Origin: Micropruina sp.
GTDB taxonomy: Bacteria > Actinomycetota > Actinomycetes > Propionibacteriales > Propionibacteriaceae
Assembly (NCBI GenBank): GCA_016711205.1
Contig: JADJTM010000002.1
Span: 310,001-374,000 of the forward strand
Direction: 5' to 3'
DNA: 64,000 nucleotides
Part shown: positions 32,091 to 42,203 of the stretch, one piece after another
How positions within the stretch are numbered: position 1 is the first letter of the stretch
Layout: each line of letters starts with the position of its first letter
The notes under the pieces: generated by a model
Told to the model about the DNA's origin: nothing
The model's database searches: none
Seen by the model: only the letters and a program-made list of their open reading frames with translations
Position numbers and translations under genes: made by a program

Positions 32091-32096
32091 ACCATA
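32091..32096 (-). promoter_or_regulatory. -10 box TATGGT, leaderless start of recF
   Basis: Minus-strand TATGGT, 6 nt, then GTG 32084; no ribosome-binding site. Confidence 0.45.
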
Positions 32097-32166
32097 ACGA
32101 GTCACCCGGGGTCACCGGGGTGGGACCCCTCGCTGACCTGCCCCGGTCGCGTGCGGGCCACGCACC

Positions 32167-33651
32167 TCAGCCGCGTGCCTCCTGCAGCAGGATGCGGTGC
32201 AGTTCGTCCGCCTGCTCGAATGCCACCGAGTGCCCGCTGTCAGGTAGCGAGTACCAGTGCTTGTCGGGGGCTTGCAGCAGCTCGAACCATTCCTTCGCCG
32301 GCCCGGTGCGGGCAGCGAGTTCGTGTTCGCCCATGAGCAGGTGTACCGGCACCTGAAGGCTGGTGGCGTCGCGGCGCAGGTCGAGTTGCTGCAGTTGTGG
32401 GTACATCACGGAGTGCAGGTCGATCAGGCCACGCAGCACGTTGAGTTTCTCGAGGGGTCCGTATTCCTGGCCGAGGATCCCCCATGGGCCGACCCCGGAG
32501 TCCGTCCCGCGCCGCATGTAGGCCGCGGGCGGGGTGTAGCTGCCCTCGAGCATGGCGTAGTGGCCGGCGATGAAGGCGTAGTCGATCGTTCCACCCGAGT
32601 AGGGGGGCGGGCCCATTGTCGCCAGCGACGCGACCAGGTCACCGTTGCCCGTGCTCATCGCCGTTGTCACCAAGTCACGGTAGATCGCGGCATCCGTCGC
32701 GAGCGGGTCCACCATCTACCCACTGCCGATGTAGGCGTGGAACAACTCGGGCGCCCGCTGCACGGCCAACACCCCGAGGATGCTGCCCCAGGACTCTCCG
32801 AGCAGGTAGATCTTCTGCTGGCTGTAACGCTGCGTCAGCGTGCGCGCCAGCTCGATCGTGTCCTGCACCGCCCGGTCGAGGGTGATCCCGGTGTCGATGG
32901 CGGCGTACGACTTGCCGGTGCCCCGCTGATCCCAGCCGACGACCAGGAAGTCCTCGGTCAACGGCTCGAACAGCACTCGCGAGAAGGCGAGGTCGCTCTG
33001 GCCGGGGCCACCGCTGAGGTAGAGCAACACCGGCAGGTTCGCCCGGGCTCCGCGTACCTGGATCCATTGCTGCTGCCCACCCAGTTCGACGCTGACCAGC
33101 TCGGACACCGATCCCTGGATGGGTGCACCGGCGGCGTTGCGCAGAGCCGGCGAACTGGCCGGCAGCAGCAGCGCCCCCGCCAGCAGTGCCGTCAGCGCGC
33201 TGGCGATGACCGGTCCCCTGCCAGCCGGACGCCGTAGCGCGGCGCGGACGCCCCAGCCGGCGCCGAGGGTCAACGAGATGCCCGCCAACGTCCACGGAAC
33301 GAACCGTCCCAGCAGGTAGGCGAGCGGGCCGTAAGCCGATCCGAGCCGCAGCGGGCCGGTGGTGAGCAACCCGGCGCCCGAGCGCGCCGCTTCGAACGCA
33401 ACGATGAACGACAGCGGCGCGAGCAGCAGCATCCAGCGTGAGTGGGCCAGTGCCCCTGCCACCAGGCCAAGGGCTAGGCCACCGGCCAGCAGCGCGAGCG
33501 CTCCGGCGGCGGTGGTGGGCCCCAGCGGCTGCAGGAGTCCGGCGGCAACCCCGCCCACGGCTGTCCCCAGCGTCCCGAGTCCCAGCCCGATCCAGCGTCT
33601 GGGGGCCGCCGGTTGTGTTCGGCTACCGATTCTTCCCATGATGTTCGTCAT
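32167..33651 (-). pseudogene. membrane-anchored alpha/beta hydrolase, in-frame amber
   Basis: ATG 33651 opens a frame with four or five membrane segments, then an alpha/beta hydrolase domain: LLYLSGGPGQSDL (oxyanion-type HGGPG-like loop), WDQRGTGKS and the nucleophile GESWGSILG, as in proline iminopeptidase-like enzymes. A TAG at 32716-32718 follows AYIGSG. The same frame resumes MVDPLATDAAIYRDLV through the acid region (VHLLMGEHE) and the catalytic His (DSGHSVAF) to 32167. Family members read GTGQMV here, so CAG to TAG is the likely change. Without readthrough the catalytic His is lost. Confidence 0.8.
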
Positions 33652-33801
33652 GCCACCACCCTCGCCGGGGACGCGGGTCGTCGCGTCCGGCCGCAGCCGG
33701 GTCTTCCGGTCATCTCCGGGACGGTGCGCGGGTACCCGGTACATCTGGAGATGTAGGGCCGGCTACCTCCCGCGGACGTTGTGGCGTCCTGGCCGGTTGG
33801 A

Positions 33802-33807
33802 TACGTT
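33802..33807 (+). promoter_or_regulatory. -10 box TACGTT, leaderless start of kinase gene
   Basis: TACGTT plus 6 nt precedes ATG 33814; GGGGA just before the ATG could alternatively be a weak ribosome-binding site. Confidence 0.4.
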
Positions 33808-33813
33808 CGGGGA

Positions 33814-34962
33814 ATGACCTCGTGGCAAGGTCTGCTGCGGCTGGACCGGGATCGGCCCTGGTTGCTGGACGCCGTCCTCGCGCTGGGCCTGCTGGCGGCG
33901 GCGTTGTGGGCGGCGGCAGCCGCCGGGCCCGTCCCGGCGTGGCAGGTGGTCTTGATGGTCGCCGCAGCCGCCGGATACGCCGCCCGACGGGCGGCTCCGC
34001 TGCCGGCGTTCCTCGCCACCGGGGCGCTCGTGGTGATCATGATCGCGCTCGGCTACGGCACGGCGGTGATCGGTGCGGGCCTGTTCCTGATGGCCTACAC
34101 AGTGGCGGCGCATCGCTCGGCGGCGGTCACGGTGATCGCTGCGGCCTACGCCTTGGCGATCCTGATCGTGGTCGCGGTGTTCTTCCCCGACCGCATGCCG
34201 CTGGGGGAGGTGGCGACCAACCTCGCCCTGTTCGGGGGCTCGTTCGTACTGGGCCGCGCCGCGCGCGTCCACCGGGCGGCTGCCCGGCTCGAGGCCGACC
34301 GCGCCGCACTCGCCGAGCGCATCCAGGTCAAGGAAGCGCGGGCGACTCTCACCGAGGAGCGGTTGCGGATCGCCCGCGAACTGCACGACGTGGTCGGACA
34401 CTCCCTCGGCGTCATCGCGCTGCAGGCCGGGGTGGGTGCCCGGCTGGTCGAGTCCGATCCCGCCGAGGCGAAGGCGGCACTGCTGGCCATCGCCGACCGC
34501 AGCCGCGAATCGCTGCGTGAGGTCCGGCAGATCCTCGGCGCCGTCCGCGACCCCGAGTCGACGACCAGCCCCGATCCCGGGCTCGCGGCCATCCCCGAAC
34601 TCGTCGCCGACCTGGCCGCCGCCGGGCTGCACGTCGATCTGGAACAGCACGGCGACCCGTGGCCGCTGACCCCCGCGATGGACCTCAGCGCCTACCGGGT
34701 GCTGCAGGAGTCCCTGACCAACGTCGTGCGGCATGCCGGTACCGATCGGGCCCGGGTCAGGATCGGCTACACCCCGGACGCGCTGGAGTTGCGCATCCTC
34801 GATCACGGGCGGGGTCCGGCTCCGGGCAGCGTTCCGGCGTCCGGACAACGTGGCATGCGCGAACGCATGACGGCGTGGGGTGGCAGCCTGGACGCCGGGC
34901 CGGCCGCCGGTGGCGGCTACCAGGTGATCGCGAGGCTGCCGGGCCAACGAGGCGAACCATGA
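33814..34962 (+). CDS. NarL-type sensor histidine kinase
   Basis: 382 residues. About five N-terminal membrane helices, then a HisKA_3 dimerisation domain with the phospho-acceptor His in RIARELHDVVGHSLGV, then a HATPase_c domain (ESLTNVVRHAG, ILDHGRGPAPG, GMRERMTAWGG). The ligand is unknown. It is coupled to the response regulator by an ATGA overlap and divergent from the amber-containing hydrolase gene, which it might regulate. Confidence 0.9.
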   Translation: MTSWQGLLRLDRDRPWLLDAVLALGLLAAALWAAAAAGPVPAWQVVLMVAAAAGYAARRAAPLPAFLATGALVVIMIALGYGTAVIGAGLFLMAYTVAAHRSAAVTVIAAAYALAILIVVAVFFPDRMPLGEVATNLALFGGSFVLGRAARVHRAAARLEADRAALAERIQVKEARATLTEERLRIARELHDVVGHSLGVIALQAGVGARLVESDPAEAKAALLAIADRSRESLREVRQILGAVRDPESTTSPDPGLAAIPELVADLAAAGLHVDLEQHGDPWPLTPAMDLSAYRVLQESLTNVVRHAGTDRARVRIGYTPDALELRILDHGRGPAPGSVPASGQRGMRERMTAWGGSLDAGPAAGGGYQVIARLPGQRGEP

Positions 34963-35624
34963 TCCGGGTGGTGATCGCCGACGACGAGGCGCTGGTGCGT
35001 AGCGGGCTGGCGGTGCTGCTGCGGCACGAACCCGGCTTCGAGGTGGCCGGGCTCGCTGGCGACGGCCTGACTGCGGTGAGAGTCGTGGGTGAGCAACGTC
35101 CCGACGTCGTGCTGATGGACATTCGGATGCCGGGCATCGACGGCCTCGAGGCCACCCGCCGGCTGGCCCTCGATCCCCGAACCGCCGCCAGCCGCGTGCT
35201 GATCCTCACCACCTTCGACCACGACGCGAACGTGTTCAAGGCACTACGAGCCGGCGCCAGCGGATTTCTGCCCAAGGACACCGAACCCGACATGCTGCTC
35301 GACGCGATCCGGATCGTCGCCTCCGGCGAATCACTCCTCGCCCCCCACGCCACCCGACGGCTGATCGAGGAGTTCCGCCGCAGCGTGCCCGCCACCGTCT
35401 CCACCGGCGCGTTGGACGTGCTCACCGAGCGTGAGGTGGAGGTGCTCGCCGCCGTCGCAGCCGGCCTGTCCAACGCCGAGATCGCCGACCGCCTCGTGAT
35501 CAGCTACGCCACGGCGAAGACACACGTCAGCCGGCTGTTGGCCAAGCTGGACGCCCGCGACCGCGCGCAACTGGTGATACTCGCCTATGAACACGGCGTG
35601 GTTCACCCCGGCCAGCCGATGTGA
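34959..35624 (+). CDS. NarL/LuxR-type response regulator
   Basis: 221 residues. The receiver domain has IADDEALVRSG and the phospho-acceptor Asp in VVLMDIRMPGIDG, Thr in LTTFDHDA and Lys in GFLPKD. The LuxR helix-turn-helix has LTEREVEVLAAVAAGLSNAE and YATAKTHVSRLLAKL. Partner of the kinase encoded just upstream. Confidence 0.92.
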   Translation: MIRVVIADDEALVRSGLAVLLRHEPGFEVAGLAGDGLTAVRVVGEQRPDVVLMDIRMPGIDGLEATRRLALDPRTAASRVLILTTFDHDANVFKALRAGASGFLPKDTEPDMLLDAIRIVASGESLLAPHATRRLIEEFRRSVPATVSTGALDVLTEREVEVLAAVAAGLSNAEIADRLVISYATAKTHVSRLLAKLDARDRAQLVILAYEHGVVHPGQPM

Positions 35625-35835
35625 GCGCCGGCAACGCATTCGCGCTGGTCCAGGCGAGATCGAGACGCATCCGACGCGGCTCGGCGACCTCACCCGATCC
35701 CCGAGACCGTCGAACCTGAGGCGCGGCAGAAGGGTCTCGACAACCCCCACCAGCGACCGTGCTCGCGCGAATGACAGTGGAGCAGGGTTCTCTTCGCCCA
35801 CGCAGGATCCGGGGCGAGGCGGCCGGAAGAGTGAA

Positions 35836-35944
35836 GGTCGGGGTGGGACAGCGCCCGAGGCAGGTAGGTGGGCGTCCGGAAGATCGTCCGAGCTTGCGAG
35901 GACGATCTGGAGGTGGGCGGCTCGGGCGCTGTCCCACCCCGACC
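35836..35944. repeat. nested hairpin element, copy 2 (24-bp stem, conserved core)
   Basis: Arms 35836-35859 and 35921-35944 pair perfectly over 24 bp around a 61-nt loop identical to that of copy 1. The outer 18 bp are unrelated to copy 1. It lies in the 362-bp gap between the convergent response-regulator and gnd genes, which otherwise holds no gene. Confidence 0.85.
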
Positions 35945-35986
35945 GACCCATCCCACTGACGACCGATCCGCAAGAACCGGGGGCGG

Positions 35987-36874
<888 letters not shown>

Positions 36875-36880
36875 GCCTGA

Positions 36881-38053
36881 CTACCGACCGTCGACGGTTG
36901 GTAGCCGCATCAGCATGATGACGTGCCGGTAATCGGCGAGCGGCTCGCCGTCCAGCTCGTTGAGGGCGGTCAGCAGGCACGGCTTACCGGGCGCCGTGAA
37001 CGCGAAGTGCACGTAGGGGGCGTCCAGGGCGGCGAGTGCGTCGGAGAGGTAGTGCGGGTTGAAGCCGGCGGCGGTGAGGGCCGGGCCGTCGCCGGTCTCA
37101 TCGTGGACGACCGCCTCCAGCGCCTCGACCGCCTGCGCCTGGTCACCGGTGGCGGCCTCGAGGGTGATCGCCTGGTCGCCGATGATCATGCGCAGCGAGG
37201 TGTTGCGCTCGGCCACCAGCCCGACGCGCTTGACCGCGGCGATCACCTCGGCGGTGTTGGCCCGCACAGTCAGCGTGGCCTGCACGTTCATCAGGTGCCG
37301 CACCTTGGGAAACTCGCCGTCGAGCAGACGGGTGGTGATCTCGCGAACGCCCGCGGGACCGTCGCCTTCGAAGCCGATCAGGCCGTCGCCGCTGCCGGTG
37401 GCGGCCAGGCTGAGCGTGACCACCTCACCGGACGTCATGGACTTGGCCGTCTCGCCCAGCACCCGGGCCGGAACCAGTGCGGCGCCGTCGCTGCGCACCG
37501 AGCCGGGGTTCCACGAGATCTCTTTGAGCGCCATGCGGTAGCGGTCGGTGGCGAGCAGCGAGAGGGTGTCGCCGTCGATCTCCATGCGCACACCGGTGAA
37601 CACCGGCAGCAGTTCGTCGCGCCCGGCCGCCACGACCACCTGCGACACCGCGCGGGCGAACTCGTCGCTGGCCACGGTGCCGGTGGCCTCGGGCATGCTC
37701 GGCAGGGCCGGATAGTCGTCGACCGGCAGGGTTTGCAGGGTGAACCGGGCGCTGCCGCAGACCAGCTCCATGCGGGAGGCGTCGGCGCTCAGGTCGACCG
37801 GCTTGTTGGGCAGCGAGCGGGCGATGTCGGCCAGCAGCCGGCCGGACACCAGCGCAACCCCGTCGTCGCTGACGTCGGCCTTGACGGTGATCTGGGCGGA
37901 GGTCTCGTAGTCGAAGCTCGACATCACCACCTGCCCGTCCGCGGCCTTGATCAGCAGGCCGGCCAGAATCGGCACGCTCGGCCGGGTGGGCAGGCTGCGA
38001 GCCGTCCAGGCGACTGCTTCGGCGAGTACATCGCGATCAAGACGGATCTTCAC
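36881..38053 (-). CDS. dnaN: DNA polymerase III beta sliding clamp
   Basis: 390 residues forming the three clamp domains. It begins KIRLDRDVLAEAVAWTARSL and ends HVIMLMRLPTVDGR, the usual clamp C-terminus. GTG 38053 has AAGGGAG upstream; an open frame continues to 38122 without homology. It tethers the replicative polymerase. Confidence 0.96.
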   Translation of the reverse strand: MKIRLDRDVLAEAVAWTARSLPTRPSVPILAGLLIKAADGQVVMSSFDYETSAQITVKADVSDDGVALVSGRLLADIARSLPNKPVDLSADASRMELVCGSARFTLQTLPVDDYPALPSMPEATGTVASDEFARAVSQVVVAAGRDELLPVFTGVRMEIDGDTLSLLATDRYRMALKEISWNPGSVRSDGAALVPARVLGETAKSMTSGEVVTLSLAATGSGDGLIGFEGDGPAGVREITTRLLDGEFPKVRHLMNVQATLTVRANTAEVIAAVKRVGLVAERNTSLRMIIGDQAITLEAATGDQAQAVEALEAVVHDETGDGPALTAAGFNPHYLSDALAALDAPYVHFAFTAPGKPCLLTALNELDGEPLADYRHVIMLMRLPTVDGR

Positions 38054-38099
38054 GTGGCTCCCTTGCTCATAGGTCCGGGGGTCGATCATATCTGCAGCG

Positions 38100-38350
38100 G
38101 CGAAGCAGCGATCAGCATCCACACCATGGGGACCGGGTTACTTTGAGTGATCTTTGACAAGTATCAATTCGTCGTAGTCATCACTGGTGTGAATTGTGGG
38201 GACAACCTTCGAAACTGCTGCTCAGAGCATGATTGCGGGTATGGACGGGGCTGTGCACAAGTCGGAATCACACGGGTAGTAGTTGCGGACGCCCGCGGCC
38301 CGCCTCGCGTCGTCCACAGCCCCGGCGCCCACGAACGTGTGGTTCTCCAC
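38100..38350. other. probable replication origin (oriC) between dnaN and dnaA
   Basis: An intergenic region with relatively AT-rich stretches (38140-38180) and DnaA-box-like 9-mers: TGTGCACAA at 38252-38260, TCGTCCACA at 38310-38318, and a degenerate TGTGGGGAC at 38195. Actinobacterial origins normally lie between dnaA and dnaN with many boxes; few are clear here, so part of the origin may lie upstream of dnaA, where TCGTCCACA (40000) and TTTTCCACA (40013) occur. Confidence 0.55.
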
Positions 38351-38369
38351 CGACGAATGACAGGGGTCG

Positions 38370-38532
38370 GGGGCGAGATCCCGGCGTTCGCCGGGATGAC
38401 GGTGGGTCCATTGATGACGGTGGGTCCCGGGATGACGGTGGGTCCCGGGATGACGGTGTTGGGGGTCACGCGGTGCGGCTGGTGCGTCATCCCGCCCGCT
38501 TCCGTCATCCCGGCGAACGCCGGGATCTCGTC
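38370..38532. repeat. REP palindromes beside dnaA
   Basis: One inverted copy at 38376-38403, a run of GATGACGGTGGGTCCCGG repeats at 38395-38460, and a direct copy at 38502-38530 (GTCATCCCGGCGAACGCC). They lie between the putative origin and the dnaA stop. Confidence 0.75.
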
Positions 38533-38555
38533 ATGCGGGATCTCGGTGCGGCGGC

Positions 38556-39959
38556 TCAGCGTTTGGCGGCGCGCTGCTTGATGCGGTTGGTCAACTCAGC
38601 GACCTGGTTGAAAACCTTGCGGTCCTCGCCCATCAGATGTCGGATCTTCTTGTTGGCGTGCATCACCGTGGTGTGATCGCGACCGCCGAACGACTGGCCG
38701 ATCTTGGGCAGCGACAGGTCGGTGAGTTCGCGGCACAGGTACATGGCCATCTGCCGCGCCATCACCACGCTCTGCACCCGGCTGGTACCGGACAGATCTT
38801 CGGCGCTGATCGAGAAGTAGGCAGCGGTCTCGCTCTGGATCAGGCCGGCGGTGATCGGGGTGTCGTCGCCGTGCGGAATCAGGTCGCGCAGCACCACCTC
38901 TGCCAGCGGCAGGTCGACCTCCTGCCGGTTCAGGCTGGCGAACGCGGTCACCCGGATCAGGGCACCTTCGAGCTCACGGATGTTGGCCTGGATCTTGCTG
39001 GCGATGAACTCCAGCACCTCGGGGCCGGCGGTCAGCCGCTCGGCGGCCGCCTTCTTGCGCAGGATCGCGATCCGGGTTTCGAGGTCGGGCGGCTGGATGT
39101 CGGTCATCAGGCCCCACTCGAAACGGCTGCGCAACCTCGGCTCCAGAGCCTCCAGCGACTTCGGCGGACGATCGGACGTGATCACGATCTGCTTCTGCGC
39201 GGTGTGCAGGGTGTTGAAGGTGTGGAAGAACTCCTCCTGGGTCTGGATCTTGCTCTCCAGAAACTGGATGTCGTCGATCAGCAGCACGTCCACGTCACGG
39301 TAGGTGCGGCGGAAATCGGCGGTGCGGTTGTCGCTGATCGCGTTGATGAAGTCGTTGGTCAGCTCTTCGGTCGAGACGTACTTGACCCGGCGATTGGCGT
39401 GGTAGTTGCGCACGTAGTGACCCAGGGCGTGCAGCAGGTGGGTCTTGCCCAGACCCGATTCGCCGTAGATCATCAGCGGGTTGTAGGCCTTGCCGGGCGC
39501 TTCGGCGACGGCGACCGCGGCGGCGTGGGCGAACCGGTTCGAACTGCCGATGACAAACGACTCGAAGGTGTACTTGGGGTTGAGCCGGCCGCCGGAGCGC
39601 TCGTCCGGTTCGGTGACGGCACTGAGCGCCGGGCTGGGCGCCGAGGTGGCCGGCGACAGGTCGAAATCGTCGTCGTCGGCCTCGTCGTCGGGTGCGCTGA
39701 TCACCAGCGCGATGCCCACCGGACGTCCGAAGTAGCTGGTCAACTGCCCTTCGACCCAGCCGCGCAGGCGGGATTCGACCCGGGCGCGGGTGAAGTCGTT
39801 CGGCACGCTGATGATCACCGTGCTGTCGTGCATGGTTTCGGCGTGGGTGTTCTTCAGCCAGGCCCGGGACGGGGCGTCGGCCTCGGACCAGACGAAACGC
39901 CAGGCGTCGTCCAGATCGGCGAGGGGAATGCTGGGAGGGGTAGCCGGATGGTCGGGCAC
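38556..39959 (-). CDS. dnaA: chromosomal replication initiator DnaA
   Basis: 467 residues. Walker A is [16 protein letters not shown] and Walker B is [12 protein letters not shown]. The C-terminal DnaA-box-binding signature is [15 protein letters not shown]. The GTG at 39959 has AAGGGGG about 6 nt upstream and begins PDHPATPP; the GTG at 40007 is possible but has no ribosome-binding site. Domain II (about 85-125) is short and Asp/Ala-rich. Confidence 0.96.
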   Translation of the reverse strand: MPDHPATPPSIPLADLDDAWRFVWSEADAPSRAWLKNTHAETMHDSTVIISVPNDFTRARVESRLRGWVEGQLTSYFGRPVGIALVISAPDDEADDDDFDLSPATSAPSPALSAVTEPDERSGGRLNPKYTFESFVIGSSNRFAHAAAVAVAEAPGKAYNPLMIYGESGLGKTHLLHALGHYVRNYHANRRVKYVSTEELTNDFINAISDNRTADFRRTYRDVDVLLIDDIQFLESKIQTQEEFFHTFNTLHTAQKQIVITSDRPPKSLEALEPRLRSRFEWGLMTDIQPPDLETRIAILRKKAAAERLTAGPEVLEFIASKIQANIRELEGALIRVTAFASLNRQEVDLPLAEVVLRDLIPHGDDTPITAGLIQSETAAYFSISAEDLSGTSRVQSVVMARQMAMYLCRELTDLSLPKIGQSFGGRDHTTVMHANKKIRHLMGEDRKVFNQVAELTNRIKQRAAKR

Positions 39960-39999
39960 CTGCGCCCCCTTCTCTGTCTGCTCACACGGGTCGACCGAG

Positions 40000-40021
40000 T
40001 CGTCCACACAAGTTTTCCACA
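40000..40021. promoter_or_regulatory. two DnaA-box-like 9-mers upstream of dnaA
   Basis: TCGTCCACA (40000-40008) and TTTTCCACA (40013-40021) each differ by one base from TTGTCCACA/TTATCCACA. They sit 41-62 bp upstream of the chosen dnaA start and may serve autoregulation. The rest of the 331-bp dnaA-rpmH gap shows no gene; it should hold the rpmH promoter. Confidence 0.5.
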
Positions 40022-40290
40022 GGGTGTGAACAAAGAATGGTGGTCCCAGGGTGGGGACATCCCAGGGTCAACGGAGCGAAACGCTAGCCTCTTCGCGGGC
40101 CCTCCGCAAACGATCTGGAAGAAAAGTCGACGCCCCTCGGCGTGTCGCCTCGACGCTGACCGGTTCGGCACGGGTTTGCTCACAGTCGGGCGGGCCGCGT
40201 AACCTTGGCAGGTCGCCGCCAGCGATTCACCTGCGTGCGTCCGGAGTGGGCGCATCGGTTCCAGCAAGACATTCGACCAGGAGCACTTCC

Positions 40291-40428
40291 GTGAGCAAGC
40301 GCACTTTCCAGCCGAGCAACCGGCGTCGCAGCCGCACCCATGGTTTTCGCCTGCGCATGCGCACCCGCGCCGGCCGCAGCATCATCTCGGCTCGTCGCAG
40401 TCGCGGCCGCTCTCGCCTGGCCGGCTGA
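40291..40428 (+). CDS. rpmH: 50S ribosomal protein L34
   Basis: 45 residues starting [20 protein letters not shown] and ending RSRLAG, a canonical L34. GTG 40291 has AGGAG 8 nt upstream. It is the first gene of the rpmH-rnpA-yidD-yidC-jag-rsmG run and divergent from dnaA. Confidence 0.97.
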   Translation: MSKRTFQPSNRRRSRTHGFRLRMRTRAGRSIISARRSRGRSRLAG

Positions 40429-40450
40429 CCAGCCCCTGACGAGTCGTCAG

Positions 40451-40783
40451 GTGTTGGCTCAGGCCGCGCGGCTGCGCACCGCAGACGAGTTTCGCACCAC
40501 TCTGCGTCGTGGTGTCCGTTGCGCACGCCCCACGCTGGTGCTGCACATGATGCGCACCGACAACCCGCCGTCCCGGGCGGGTTTTGTGGTGTCCAAGGCT
40601 GTCGGCACCGCGGTTCGTCGCAACCGCGTCAAGCGGCAACTGCGTCACCTGGTCGCGGCCCGGCTGGCCGACACCCCGTTCGCGTGTGACGTGGTGGTGC
40701 GGGCCCTGCCGCAGCACGGTGCCCTGTCGGACGACCTGAACCAGGCCTGGCGCGTGACCACCGCAAAGCTGACCGCCACATGA
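40451..40783 (+). CDS. rnpA: ribonuclease P protein component
   Basis: 110 residues. The conserved basic helix is AVRRNRVKRQLRHL after GFVVSKAVG. It binds the RNase P RNA for tRNA 5' maturation. GTG 40451 (LAQAARLRTADEFRTTLRRG) is chosen because it matches the family N-terminus; the longer open frame from 40340 overlaps rpmH. Last codons overlap yidD by 4 nt. Confidence 0.93.
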   Translation: MLAQAARLRTADEFRTTLRRGVRCARPTLVLHMMRTDNPPSRAGFVVSKAVGTAVRRNRVKRQLRHLVAARLADTPFACDVVVRALPQHGALSDDLNQAWRVTTAKLTAT

Positions 40784-41058
40784 AAACGCTGCTGATCGCT
40801 CTGCTGAAGATCTACCGGGCCGTCATCAGCCCGCTGTACGGCCCTGTCTGCAAGTACTACCCGACCTGTTCGGCCTATGCGTTGGAGGCGGTGCAGGTGC
40901 ACGGAGCCTGGCGCGGCGCCGGCCTGGCCCTGCGCCGGCTCGGGCATTGCCATCCGTGGTCGCTCGGCGGCTACGACCCGGTACCCGGCACGCCGGCGGC
41001 GGCGCAGTGGGCCAACGAGCAGGGCTTGTCACACACCGAACCGCGAGGAGCAATCTGA
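40780..41058 (+). CDS. yidD: membrane protein insertion efficiency factor YidD
   Basis: 92 residues. The signature is LLKIYRAVISPLYGPVCKYY followed by PTCSAYALEAV and GHCHPWSLGGYDPVP, with the conserved Cys residues. An amphipathic membrane-associated helper of YidC. The ATG overlaps rnpA (ATGA) and its stop overlaps the yidC start. Confidence 0.95.
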   Translation: MKTLLIALLKIYRAVISPLYGPVCKYYPTCSAYALEAVQVHGAWRGAGLALRRLGHCHPWSLGGYDPVPGTPAAAQWANEQGLSHTEPRGAI

Positions 41059-42176
41059 TGTCACCGATTCCACAGCTCATCCCGCTGGATCTGTGGTCCG
41101 ACTTCCTCGGCGCGCTCAACACCATGATGGCCCCCCTGTACTGGGCCGTGTCGTGGATCATGACCAGCTTCCACACGATGTACGCGGCGATGCTGGGGCC
41201 CGACAGCGGCTGGTCGTGGGCGCTGGCCATCATCTCGCTGACGGTGGTGATCCGAACCCTGCTGATCCCGCTGTTCGTGCGGCAGATCCGCAGCTCGCGC
41301 AACATGCAGCTGCTGCAGCCGCAGATGAAGGTGCTGCAGGAGAAGCACGGCCACGACCGCGAGCGTCTTGGTCAAGAGACGATGAAGCTGTACAAGGACG
41401 AGGGCGTCAACCCGATGGCGTCGTGTCTGCCGCTGGTGCTGCAGATGCCGATCTTCATCGCCTTGTACCAGGTGTTGTGGCAGTCCTCGCAGGGGTACGC
41501 GATCGGCGTGATGAGCGTCGAACAGGCCGAGTCGCTGCGCAACGCCACCATCTTCGGCGCCAAGCTGTCCGGCATTTTCTGGCCGATGGTCGGCGGGTTC
41601 GGGCCCACGCAGATTCTGACCGCCGTGCTGGTGCTCAGCATGACCGGGGTGCTGTTCGTCACCCAGCTGCAGCTGATGCGCAAAAACATGCCGCCCGAAG
41701 CGCTCACCGGCCAGTTCGCTCAGCAGCAGAAGATCATGCTGTACGTCTTTCCGTTCATGTACCTGTTCATGGGCGTCAACATTCCGGTCGGCGTGCTGCT
41801 CTACTGGCTGGTCTCGAACCTGTGGACGATGACCCAGCAGTACATCCTGATCCACAACAACCCGGCCCCGAACACCCCGGCCTACATCGACTGGGAGGAG
41901 CGGATGCGCGCCAAGGGCAAGGACCCCGACGAGCTCGCTCGCAAGCGCGCGGGCAAGGGTCGCAAGGCCGCCCCGGCCGCGCCGGCCGCCGATGCGACCA
42001 AGGTGGCCCGCCAGGGTTCCTCGGGTACCGCGAAGACGGCGGCCGCCGATGACGCCGAGGCGCCCGTCCAGCAGGTGCAGCGCCAGCAGGTGCAGCGCCA
42101 ACAGCCGCAGCGCTCGAGCCGCTCGGCCCGCAAAACCGGGCCCGCGAAGCCCAAACCCACCACCGGCGATGTCTGA
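41058..42176 (+). CDS. yidC: membrane protein insertase YidC
   Basis: 372 residues, the Gram-positive Oxa1-type. WSWALAIISLTVVIRTLLIP and the conserved VLQEKHGHDRERL loop are followed by ASCLPLVLQMPIFIALYQVL and YVFPFMYLFMGVNIPVGVLL. The C-terminal tail is long, basic and Gln-rich (VQQVQRQQVQRQQPQ), likely ribosome-facing. ATG 41058 follows GAGGAG. Confidence 0.95.
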   Translation: MSPIPQLIPLDLWSDFLGALNTMMAPLYWAVSWIMTSFHTMYAAMLGPDSGWSWALAIISLTVVIRTLLIPLFVRQIRSSRNMQLLQPQMKVLQEKHGHDRERLGQETMKLYKDEGVNPMASCLPLVLQMPIFIALYQVLWQSSQGYAIGVMSVEQAESLRNATIFGAKLSGIFWPMVGGFGPTQILTAVLVLSMTGVLFVTQLQLMRKNMPPEALTGQFAQQQKIMLYVFPFMYLFMGVNIPVGVLLYWLVSNLWTMTQQYILIHNNPAPNTPAYIDWEERMRAKGKDPDELARKRAGKGRKAAPAAPAADATKVARQGSSGTAKTAAADDAEAPVQQVQRQQVQRQQPQRSSRSARKTGPAKPKPTTGDV

Positions 42177-42203
42177 GCCGGCCGCGAGGAAGTGACCGCA
42201 ACC

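Noticed and set aside
38637..40202. 521-codon plus-strand open frame over dnaA
   Set aside because: Antisense shadow of dnaA; a real gene here would overlap the initiator completely.
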